Source: Filomicrobium sp.
Lineage (GTDB): Bacteria; Pseudomonadota; Alphaproteobacteria; Rhizobiales; Hyphomicrobiaceae
Length of the DNA stretch: 5,012 nucleotides
Direction: 5' to 3'
NCBI GenBank assembly: GCA_021775655.1
Contig: JAJFHK010000497.1
Span: 1 to 5,012 of the forward strand
The position numbers and the translations under genes were made by a program. Positions 1 through 5,012 of the stretch are shown in pieces. Below the pieces are notes generated by a model that was not told the origin of the DNA, did not search any database, and saw only the letters and a list, made by a program, of their open reading frames with translations. Numbering within the stretch: the stretch's first letter is position 1; the number at the start of each line of letters is the position of its first letter.

Positions 1-395
1 TCCAGCAGCGTCGCCCAGGATCGGGAAAGCTTGTTCGCCTGGTTGAGGTTCTCGCGCCGGCTTTCGAAGTGCTGGTCGCCGATCATGGCGCGTCGGTAGC
101 ATTCCATTGCTGCATTGTGGGCGGCGACAAGCTGTGCGGCCATCATTCCTTCGAGTTCGTCTTTGGGTCCAATGCCGAACAAGGCGGCGACTGTGGCGCT
201 CATTTGCTTGTCTCGATCTGCAGAATCCGAGTTCTTTATCCAAAGCGTCTGCACCGCTTGGTTAGCAAGCACGTTGTTCCAGTTGTCAGATTGCGAGCCG
301 CCGATATTCTTCAGCGCCCCCTTCTGATCCTTGGGATCATTGGCGACGACGGTTGTGGGTTCCCCTTTTTTCTCGGGAGGCTTCTTCTTTGTCAC
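1..395 (-). CDS. Unknown lysine-rich N-terminus protein, 3' end cut by window edge
   Basis: Reading starts at GTG (395-393), 2 bases after the stop of the gene before it. An AAGGA (406-410) lies 10 bases upstream, and no ATG lies nearby upstream in frame, so GTG is preferred. The visible 131 residues stay open to base 1. Residues 1-30 are rich in Lys, Pro and Asp (VTKKKPPEKKGEP) and probably disordered. Residues about 38-65 carry an NWNNVLANQAVQTLWIKNSD stretch. Residues 85-131 look helical and include MECYRRAMIG, then FESRRENLNQANKLSR. The last part resembles, from memory, a family of uncharacterised proteins in alphaproteobacterial islands and prophages, usually extended by a basic and His/Val-rich C-terminus; that part would lie outside the window. 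No enzyme motif or membrane segment is seen. Role unknown; position at the end of the primase/helicase operon suggests an accessory function of the same element. Confidence 0.8.
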   Translation of the reverse strand, partial: MTKKKPPEKKGEPTTVVANDPKDQKGALKNIGGSQSDNWNNVLANQAVQTLWIKNSDSADRDKQMSATVAALFGIGPKDELEGMMAAQLVAAHNAAMECYRRAMIGDQHFESRRENLNQANKLSRSWATLL

Positions 396-397
396 GA

Positions 398-784
398 TCA
401 GCTGTTCCTTTCCTCGATTCCCATTGCCGCCAGCACTACAATGGCTTCTGCGCGTTGGACAACATCCAACGAGCCAACCGAAATCCGTTCCAGCAATTCT
501 TCGACGCAGCAGGCGAACGCAAGGGATTCGGCCTCAATCCGCGACAGGCCGCCGTCGAACTCAGCAATTCCGGCCCGCTCGTCGTAGAAGGCCTGCCAAT
601 CCTCGCTCGACCAGCCGTCACTGCCCCGCTTGAGGAGGGCAATGATATCCAATTTGTTGCGCGAAAGCTGATCAACAAGTGCGATAGACGGTGGTGCAGA
701 TGCCTCTAGCAACAGTCCGTCGCCGTCCAAGTGCAAGTCGACCCCGGCGTTTCGCGCAGCCATAAGAGCTTCCGAAGCGCTCAT
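398..784 (-). CDS. TubC N-terminal docking-domain-like protein of a mobile element
   Basis: This 128-residue protein starts at ATG 784-782, overlapping the helicase stop as ATGA. A GGAGGG (792-797) sits 7 bases upstream inside the helicase gene. Residues 1-52 (ALMAARNAGVDLHLDGDGLL, then SRNKLDIIALLKR) match the pattern of the TubC N-terminal docking domain, a small alpha/beta fold that in NRPS/PKS assembly lines binds a short C-terminal peptide of a partner protein. Residues 57-97 form a second conserved-looking block (GWSSEDWQAFYDERAGIAEF, FACCVEELLER). The C-terminus (RAEAIVVLAAMGI) is short and helical. No NRPS or PKS gene is nearby, so a biosynthetic role is unlikely. I infer an adaptor or element-specific protein coupled to the helicase. 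From memory, relatives carry a Cys-containing segment between the second block and the final helix, which is absent here. The domain call rests on pattern recognition; the function is unknown. Confidence 0.85.
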   Translation of the reverse strand: MSASEALMAARNAGVDLHLDGDGLLLEASAPPSIALVDQLSRNKLDIIALLKRGSDGWSSEDWQAFYDERAGIAEFDGGLSRIEAESLAFACCVEELLERISVGSLDVVQRAEAIVVLAAMGIEERNS

Positions 785-2733
785 AACCGAACCCTCCAGC
801 CGGGTGTATCGTTTTCCGCTGGTCCGGATTGCGAGGTCCGGTTTGCGTCCGCACCGTCCGCAACAATCGCAACGTTGGATTTCAATGGCCTAACGGGGGC
901 GGTCGGCACGGGCACTTCCCGCCCAGCGCTTGCCCCATCCGTCGCCGTCCGCGATTGGGCGGGTGCGAAGCCGTTGTCGCTTTCCTGCTTTCCCTCTGGC
1001 GCGGACGACACGGACGGTTCCCTCCCCCGGTATTCTGGCGTCGCAGGGCTCGGTGCAGCGAGGATACGGATGACGCGGGTCCTTGCCCGGCCTTCGCGCT
1101 GGAAGTCCACCTCGATGCTGATCTTGCGGAGGAACGTCGCCGCGCGCCGGAGCCGTCCCGAAAGTGCGCGCGAACTGTCCGGCCAAGTCTTGGACTTGGC
1201 AATGCGCTCGCCGGCAACCTCCGCAAGGGCGCCCAGAAGATCCGAGGCAGTACCCGTCCACTCCGACCGCTCGCTCATCATTGACCGGACGGCCGCCGCG
1301 ACTGGATCGGCATCGATCACGCCGTCAATCGCATCATCGCGATTGCCACAATAGGCCGCCCAAAATGTACCAGTAGGCCAAAGCGCTGTTTCACATGCGG
1401 TTGCCCAAAGCGCAAAGTCAGCCATGCGCGGTAACTTTGGTAATTGCGTTTCTGCGAGGCGATTAAGGCCCATCACTACCGCATCAAGCAACACACCGAG
1501 GATGCGCGGACGTTCCGCCTCGAAGGCGGTCCAGAGTTCCGCCTCGGTGCGCCGCCGCTCCTCGGGGATGGGTTCCAACGTCAGGAACACTGCCCGGTCG
1601 GCAAGATCGGGGCGGGTCACGATGTCCTCGATCCCGTTCAGGATCACTGGCCGCGCGGCATCGAATAGAACCTCGTCCTGATCAGTATAGAGCTGACGCA
1701 CAGCAAAACCGCCGCCGGTTGCTAGTCGGCAGAGCGTGTCGGAAATCCAGGCGGGGAGGCCTGACACGTTATCAAATGCCAAAACGTGACCGTTGCTGGC
1801 TGCGATGAAGAGGTCGCGATCCTCACGTGGAAGGGCGCGGAGCGGAGCGGTATTCGGATCGAGCAGCGCCCGCAGCATCGCCGAGAAGGTGGACTTGGCC
1901 GATCCTTGTTCCCCGGATAGCACGATCACGGGATAGGGGCCGCGATTGCGTAAGACTGCTAGAGCCCATGCAACGACAAGAACGAAGTCGTGGTCGGACT
2001 GGACATTGAGGAAAGACCGCAAGGTTTCCACCGATCCGCCGGGAACTGGCGTCGGTAAAGGCTGCATACCCGCCGCTCGGCGGAATCGTACCGGTGGATT
2101 GGCGATCACACGCCAGCCTGTTGCGTCGATCTCCACCGCCTGCCAGGCATCATCGCCAAGGTCGATATAGAGCTTATCGTCCAGACTGCCGACGCGGATA
2201 AAAACCGGGCGCTCGGGTCCATCAAAATGCGCTTTCGCCTCAACCACGTTGAGTGCCGATTGCAGAGCTTCTGAATTCGGGGCGCCGCCGGTTTCCTCGA
2301 AGTACTGCCGCGATAGCCAGCGACGGAAGCCCTTCGTGCGGACTGGCCAAGTTTCGCGATGGCCACCCACCTGGATGTCGGCGAAGGCGATGACGTCGGC
2401 GGAATGAAACAGATCGGCTGCGCTAGCAATTTCAATCAGGATGTCGGCTTGTGTGGGACCGCGCCGGCAGTCTCCGGTTTCCTCGTAGATGGCCTCGTCA
2501 AGCGCCGTTACCCTGCATCCAGCCTTCTTAAGACTTGCCCGAAGCGCTTCGAAGGCCGCGCGGTCGTCTTTCTGCAGGGCCGCGAGTCGATTTAATATCT
2601 CGGGTGCAAAAGCGGCACCGGGATCGGTTCTGGATTTCTCGACCAGCCCGTCCAGTGGATCGAGGATCTCCTCGGCTGCGTCTATGGCGTCGAGAACTGG
2701 ATTCAATTCTTCAGGTTCAGTATCGATCGTCAT
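781..2733 (-). CDS. P-loop ATPase, putative replicative helicase of a mobile element
   Basis: This 650-residue cytoplasmic protein starts at ATG 2733-2731, sharing ATGA with the primase stop; GGGG (2741-2744) lies 7 bases upstream. Residues 1-90 are acidic and helical. Residues about 95-225 form a domain seen before the ATPase in phage and island helicases (LYIDLGDDAW, then GWRVIANPPVRFRR). The ATPase core follows: Walker A GEQGSAKST (274-282), Walker B HVLAFDN (316-322, Asp321), sensor-1-like ILN (Asn366) and a probable arginine finger in LADRAVFLTL (Arg380). Residues 480-555 look like a small helical/winged-helix region ending in RTRVIRIL. Residues 560-650 are hydrophilic, rich in Pro, Ser, Ala and Glu, probably disordered, and end in PGWRVRL. 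Together with the primase it likely unwinds DNA during replication of the element. This is inferred: the motifs prove a P-loop ATPase, while helicase activity is by analogy with SF3/D5-like proteins. A different ATP-driven role is possible. Confidence 0.9.
   Translation of the reverse strand: MTIDTEPEELNPVLDAIDAAEEILDPLDGLVEKSRTDPGAAFAPEILNRLAALQKDDRAAFEALRASLKKAGCRVTALDEAIYEETGDCRRGPTQADILIEIASAADLFHSADVIAFADIQVGGHRETWPVRTKGFRRWLSRQYFEETGGAPNSEALQSALNVVEAKAHFDGPERPVFIRVGSLDDKLYIDLGDDAWQAVEIDATGWRVIANPPVRFRRAAGMQPLPTPVPGGSVETLRSFLNVQSDHDFVLVVAWALAVLRNRGPYPVIVLSGEQGSAKSTFSAMLRALLDPNTAPLRALPREDRDLFIAASNGHVLAFDNVSGLPAWISDTLCRLATGGGFAVRQLYTDQDEVLFDAARPVILNGIEDIVTRPDLADRAVFLTLEPIPEERRRTEAELWTAFEAERPRILGVLLDAVVMGLNRLAETQLPKLPRMADFALWATACETALWPTGTFWAAYCGNRDDAIDGVIDADPVAAAVRSMMSERSEWTGTASDLLGALAEVAGERIAKSKTWPDSSRALSGRLRRAATFLRKISIEVDFQREGRARTRVIRILAAPSPATPEYRGREPSVSSAPEGKQESDNGFAPAQSRTATDGASAGREVPVPTAPVRPLKSNVAIVADGADANRTSQSGPAENDTPGWRVRL
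792..797 (-). promoter_or_regulatory. Shine-Dalgarno for the docking-domain-like gene
   Basis: GGAGGG on the minus strand, 7 bases before ATG 784. It lies within the last codons of the helicase gene (those encoding the GWRVRL end), so the helicase C-terminus and the next gene's ribosome binding site constrain the same bases. Confidence 0.75.
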
Positions 2734-3620
2734 TGCTCATCCCCTTTTGAATGGGTCGCGTGGCTGAGCAGAACGTCATTGAAATCCATGCCTTTCGGCG
2801 GGCGAGCGATACGGACATGGCGCCCTTCGTGCATCAAGCGCTTTGCGAAATCACGCGCTGCTGCCTCGCCCGGATCATCACCGTCGGCAAGCACTATCAC
2901 CTCGCGGACCCCATGCGGTATATCAACAGTGCGAAGCCCTGACGTAGATAGCGCAGCCCAGGCAGGCCGACCGGTCGCCTGCATTGCGGCGAGGCAGGTT
3001 TCGATGCCTTCCCCCACCATTAACAAATCAGCCGGGGCACCCAGACGCACTGCCCCGCCCCGGCATGGACCGAGCATCATCTTCGCGGGTTTGATCGGCG
3101 CTTTTCCAATGCCGTTTCCGGAGAGGAAAGTACGGTGCACCGCCTGTGGAGAGTCTCCGGCACCCCGCGAGACCAGCGCGACCATGCTTGGCCAGACGCC
3201 GCCGGAAGGGTGTTTCAGGCCGCGATGGAAGCGGAGCGACGGTGGTAGCGGAAGGGTTAGGCCTCGTCTGGCGAGATAGGCCTGAACAGGTGTGCCGATC
3301 GCTGGTGCCGAGGATTGCCATAGGGCCAGCGCTCCCGCGCTCGGATCCAGCTGAACCTGTTCGGTCGATGGCACCGCGAACTTGGGCCGGTAGAAGCGGC
3401 GCTGAGGCTGGGCCATTCCGGCTGCCCATAGGCCGCGCTGTTTCAAGGCTGCAATGACAGCCCGTTGGTGGCAGCCAGCATGACAGTGGACGAGCACCCT
3501 GCCGTCCACGTCATTGATCGACAGGCTTGGGTCTCGGTCGTCGTGCGCTGGGCAGCGGGCAGTCCAGCATCGGCCCACCTTTCGGCCGCCGAGCGCCCTG
3601 GCGATCGCCTCAGCGGTCAT
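2730..3620 (-). CDS. Zinc-finger/Toprim primase-like protein
   Basis: ATG 3620-3618 is chosen because GAGGTG lies 4 bases upstream; an in-frame TTG six codons earlier (3638) has no ribosome binding site. The product has 296 residues. Near the N-terminus a CHC2-like zinc site is visible: Cys23 and His26 in CPAHDD, Cys46 and Cys50 in HCHAGC. A middle region (about 85-195) has the pattern of primases of mobile elements (AYLARRGLTLP, then HRTFLSGNG and KMMLGPCRGGAVRL). A Toprim domain follows, with GEGIET (Glu204) and VIVLADGDDPG (Asp246, Asp248), the metal-binding acidic residues. The combination is typical of phage and island primases (Toprim_3/DUF7146 type) that make short primers for DNA synthesis. 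It is shorter than DnaG and has no helicase-binding domain I can recognise; the helicase is a separate, translationally coupled gene. The Toprim and zinc motifs are clear, and primer synthesis is inferred from the family. Confidence 0.92.
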   Translation of the reverse strand: MTAEAIARALGGRKVGRCWTARCPAHDDRDPSLSINDVDGRVLVHCHAGCHQRAVIAALKQRGLWAAGMAQPQRRFYRPKFAVPSTEQVQLDPSAGALALWQSSAPAIGTPVQAYLARRGLTLPLPPSLRFHRGLKHPSGGVWPSMVALVSRGAGDSPQAVHRTFLSGNGIGKAPIKPAKMMLGPCRGGAVRLGAPADLLMVGEGIETCLAAMQATGRPAWAALSTSGLRTVDIPHGVREVIVLADGDDPGEAAARDFAKRLMHEGRHVRIARPPKGMDFNDVLLSHATHSKGDEQ

Positions 3621-3843
3621 GGCGCACCTCGTCGTCAATCGAGGTGGCTGGTTGACCGTTCTCGTTGGCCGGTTTGTTCAGCTTCGCCAGCGACCATTCA
3701 GCAAGGACAGAGAAGAAACCCGTGAGGTTGGTGCTAATCTGTATAGCCTCGTCGCGGCTAGGTTCGCGACCGAGGCGAGATTGCCAGACTTCGCGGGTCC
3801 GGCTGATCATGTCGTCATTTGCGTTGTCATTCGAAGCTTCCAT
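3610..3843 (-). CDS. Small unknown protein upstream of the primase
   Basis: This 77-residue protein overlaps the primase start by 11 bases, so translation is probably coupled. I chose ATG 3843-3841, which has a weak GAG-type site about 7 bases upstream. The frame stays open to a GTG at 3906, but that extension is Arg-rich, has no ribosome binding site and looks non-coding. ATG 3810 (MISRTREVW) is another possible start. The sequence has a polar N-terminus (EASNDNANDD), a core MISRTREVWQSRLGREPSRD, a helix with ISTNLTGFFSVLAEWSLAKL and a polar tail ending DDEVRHDR. There is no membrane segment or catalytic motif. I recall similar short proteins just before primase genes in alphaproteobacterial islands, but none with a known function. 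A role in element replication or its regulation is inferred only from position. Confidence 0.75.
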   Translation of the reverse strand: MEASNDNANDDMISRTREVWQSRLGREPSRDEAIQISTNLTGFFSVLAEWSLAKLNKPANENGQPATSIDDEVRHDR

Positions 3844-3977
3844 CGAAGATCTCACAGTCGGCTTTTCGCCTGTCCGTGTCCCTGATCTCCGGCCTCGGAA
3901 TCCCACCGATAACGCTGGATCTATTTCATCTGCATCTTTTACGTCCCAATCACAGGGATCGCGCTGTATGGCTTACG
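3844..3977. other. Gene-free spacer between two minus-strand gene groups
   Basis: These 134 bases are the only gap longer than about 30 bases in the window. They separate the metallopeptidase/DUF5659 group on the right from the tightly overlapping primase/helicase group on the left. The position suits a promoter or leader for the primase operon. I found no convincing -35/-10 pair, terminator hairpin or operator. The best sigma-70-like candidate (TTGGGA at 3944-3949 with AAATAG at 3921-3926, 17 bases apart, read on the minus strand) matches poorly at -10. The start of the next gene is itself uncertain, so part of the spacer could be coding. Confidence 0.4.
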
Positions 3978-4199
3978 TCAGTCTGGCATTTCGTCTTCTG
4001 GGATGTTGAACTTGTAACTTTTACTTGTCTCAATAACGAGTTCACGCCGATTATTATTTCCAATCCGGCATTCAATTGCGCATTTGGAGTAGCCGTGACG
4101 AAGGCCGTCGACCAACGCTTGTTTGATGCACTTCAGCGCGGCGCGGTATTGCTCGCCGCCAAGGTACTCAGGATCGACGTCAACCTGCCGGTCAGCCAT
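3978..4199 (-). CDS. Small unknown protein (73 residues)
   Basis: ATG 4199-4197 lies inside the end of the preceding gene, giving an 8-base overlap; an AAAGGA about 10 bases upstream may serve as ribosome binding site. The protein begins MADRQVDVDPEYLGGEQYRA, continues with a helical block (ALKCIKQALVDGLRHGYSKC), then a beta-like stretch (AIECRIGNNNRRELVIETSK) and ends with KFNIPEDEMPD. Two Cys (24 and 40) are present without a clear metal-binding spacing. No signal peptide or membrane segment is seen. It looks like a compact alpha/beta domain, and I recall similar short proteins from alphaproteobacterial accessory regions, none with a known role. The coding call rests on the overlap with its neighbour, a protein-like composition and the absence of competing frames. 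The DNA is clearly less GC-rich than the primase/helicase part. Confidence 0.72.
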   Translation of the reverse strand: MADRQVDVDPEYLGGEQYRAALKCIKQALVDGLRHGYSKCAIECRIGNNNRRELVIETSKSYKFNIPEDEMPD

Positions 4200-4449
4200 T
4201 GTGGAGCAGTCCTTTCATATCTTTGATGGTCGACGAAAAAGCCAACGGTGCAACCGTTGCGCGGTCGTTGTAGAAGGCCATGACATCAGAATGGCGCGTA
4301 GGCTCATCGTGAAATACGAAGAGCTTCCGGTGCCCATTTTTACGCAGGTCCAAAAGTTGGTATCCTGAAGTACGGAGAAAGCAGGCGAGATAGAAATCTC
4401 TAGTTTCAAACACTGACGTAGCACTCTTCTCGACATGTACAGTTGACAC
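4192..4449 (-). CDS. DUF5659-like small protein
   Basis: The start is GTG 4449-4447, fixed by a strong GAGGAGG (4457-4463) 7 bases upstream. The product has 85 residues. After a short leader (STVHVEKSATS) come FETRDFYLACFLRTSGYQLL and a strand-turn-strand segment (LRKNGHRKLFVFHDEP), then FYNDRATVAPLAFSSTIKDM and a C-terminal KGLLHNG. This order matches the pattern I know for DUF5659, small proteins from phages and mobile elements: T-x-D-x-Y-x-A-x-F-L, then G-Y-x-L, a FVF-D strand, an aromatic-N-x-x-A block and a final helix ending LLHN. No biochemical function is established for this family. It follows the metallopeptidase by 27 bases and overlaps the next small gene by 8, so the three are probably co-transcribed. 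The family call is by pattern only. Confidence 0.85.
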   Translation of the reverse strand: MSTVHVEKSATSVFETRDFYLACFLRTSGYQLLDLRKNGHRKLFVFHDEPTRHSDVMAFYNDRATVAPLAFSSTIKDMKGLLHNG

Positions 4450-4456
4450 TTGACAA

Positions 4457-4463
4457 CCTCCTC
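4457..4463 (-). promoter_or_regulatory. Strong Shine-Dalgarno for the DUF5659-like gene
   Basis: Read on the minus strand the bases are GAGGAGG, almost fully complementary to the 16S rRNA 3' end, with 7 bases to the GTG at 4449. It decides the GTG start and is the strongest ribosome binding site in the window. Confidence 0.8.
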
Positions 4464-4476
4464 AAATGAAGCAGCT

Positions 4477-5012
4477 TCAAAATGGCAGTTCGAGACGCTT
4501 TTGCTCTGGCACATTTCGGAACAAGAGGCCCCGTTGTTCCAGACGTATCCGCATGGCCCGCCGTGAGACGTTGAACTGCTCAGCGAGCGGCCTGCAAAAG
4601 GAGTCCAAAGCTTCGTCATCCGTATCAGCCATTACTTCTTGGCCCCGGTGCTTTAAGGAGAAGCGCTCGAACTCAACCAGATCGTGACACTGCTGATTTT
4701 GCTGCTTCAGAAGGCGTAGTTTCCCGTCAGGATAGAGTTGCCTCCAAGCAACGTCGATTAGCATCCTGGGCATAAGCAAACAGGACGCATAGAAGTCGGC
4801 CTGCCATTCGGCGGGCAACTTGCGTTCGCTAGTCCGACAAACAAAAGACGGCTCCGAAGAGCCGTCAAGAAAAGAGAACTGGGCAGAGCGATTTGCGTAG
4901 ACCCCGCGGTGAAGCCGCCAATGGCCGCATTCATGAGCCAAGGTGAAGCGAAATCGGTTCTCCAGGTGGGGCCGCTCGTCGGGGTCCAAGCTTTCGTCGA
5001 CGAGAATCCGCT
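4477..5012 (-). CDS. ImmA/IrrE family zinc metallopeptidase, N-terminus cut by window edge
   Basis: The reading frame is open to the window's right edge and gives 177 visible residues, so the true start is outside; a TTG at 4989 lies in frame inside the conserved sequence RILVDESLDPDE and is not the start. HECGH at residues 26-30 (4921-4935) is the HExxH zinc site, and Glu68 in EWQADFYASCLLMP is the probable third ligand, a hallmark of ImmA/IrrE. Residues 142-163 (LAEQFNVSRRAMRIRLEQRG) look like the C-terminal helical motif usual in this family. Known members cleave or inactivate HTH repressors: ImmA acts on ImmR of ICEBs1 and IrrE on DdrO in Deinococcus. By analogy this one may relieve repression of the element or a stress response. 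Its target is not in the window and might be encoded just to the right. It is the first visible gene of the minus-strand series. Confidence 0.92.
   Translation of the reverse strand, partial: RILVDESLDPDERPHLENRFRFTLAHECGHWRLHRGVYANRSAQFSFLDGSSEPSFVCRTSERKLPAEWQADFYASCLLMPRMLIDVAWRQLYPDGKLRLLKQQNQQCHDLVEFERFSLKHRGQEVMADTDDEALDSFCRPLAEQFNVSRRAMRIRLEQRGLLFRNVPEQKRLELPF

Noticed and set aside
69..587. Plus-strand open frame of 172 codons
   Set aside because: It is antisense to two minus-strand genes with good starts and protein-like sequence; its translation has no recognisable domain.
1182..1200. Perfect 8-base inverted repeat with 3-base loop (GCCAAGTC / GACTTGGC)
   Set aside because: It lies well inside the helicase gene, has no T-run after it, and one such hairpin is expected by chance in about 5 kb when loop length is free.
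731..1354. Plus-strand open frame of 207 codons
   Set aside because: It lies opposite the helicase gene, whose frame carries the ATPase motifs; long opposite frames are common in GC-rich DNA, and the translation is Arg/Ser/Ala-rich without a domain.
3921..3949. Possible sigma-70 promoter on the minus strand
   Set aside because: Spacing is right at 17 bases, but the -10 hexamer AAATAG agrees with the consensus at only two positions.
3939..3979. Two copies of TTACGTC at 3939-3945 and 3973-3979 as a possible operator pair
   Set aside because: Only 7 bases match, the second copy overlaps the stop of a gene, and a repeat of this size in such a spacer is likely by chance.
4243..4259. Perfect 7-base inverted repeat (CAACGGT / ACCGTTG)
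   Set aside because: It lies inside the DUF5659-like gene with no terminator or operator context, and is within chance expectation.
4215..4619. Minus-strand open frame of 134 codons
   Set aside because: It runs in another frame across the end of the metallopeptidase and the DUF5659-like gene, both of which have recognisable family patterns.

Overview
The window looks like an accessory island or integrative element in a GC-rich proteobacterium. Gene style suggests an alphaproteobacterium (rhizobial, sphingomonad or rhodobacterial type), but that is inferred from remembered relatives of these proteins and no taxonomic marker is present. Every gene I can support lies on the minus strand, so transcription runs from right (5012) to left (1). 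No integrase, transposase, rRNA, tRNA, CRISPR array or terminal repeat is visible.

Layout in transcription order. (1) 4477-5012: an ImmA/IrrE-type zinc metallopeptidase, cut at its N-terminus by the window edge. (2) 4192-4449: an 85-residue DUF5659-like protein with a strong ribosome binding site. (3) 3978-4199: a 73-residue unknown protein overlapping it by 8 bases. (4) About 134 bases without a gene. (5) 3610-3843: a 77-residue unknown protein. (6) 2730-3620: a zinc-finger/Toprim primase-like protein. (7) 781-2733: a 650-residue P-loop (AAA+/SF3-like) helicase or ATPase with a long hydrophilic tail. (8) 398-784: a 128-residue protein whose N-terminus resembles the TubC N-terminal docking domain. 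(9) 1-395: a lysine-rich unknown protein that runs off the left edge.

Genes 5 to 9 are packed with 4- to 11-base overlaps or a 2-base gap, the usual sign of a translationally coupled operon. The primase-like and helicase-like pair suggests a DNA replication module of an integrated element, phage or plasmid. The small neighbours would be accessory factors of unknown role. The metallopeptidase at the head fits the ImmA theme, in which such a protease inactivates an element repressor, but no repressor is inside the window. The most interesting open question is why a docking-domain-like protein, known from natural-product megasynthases, is coupled to a helicase ending in a long, apparently unstructured tail.
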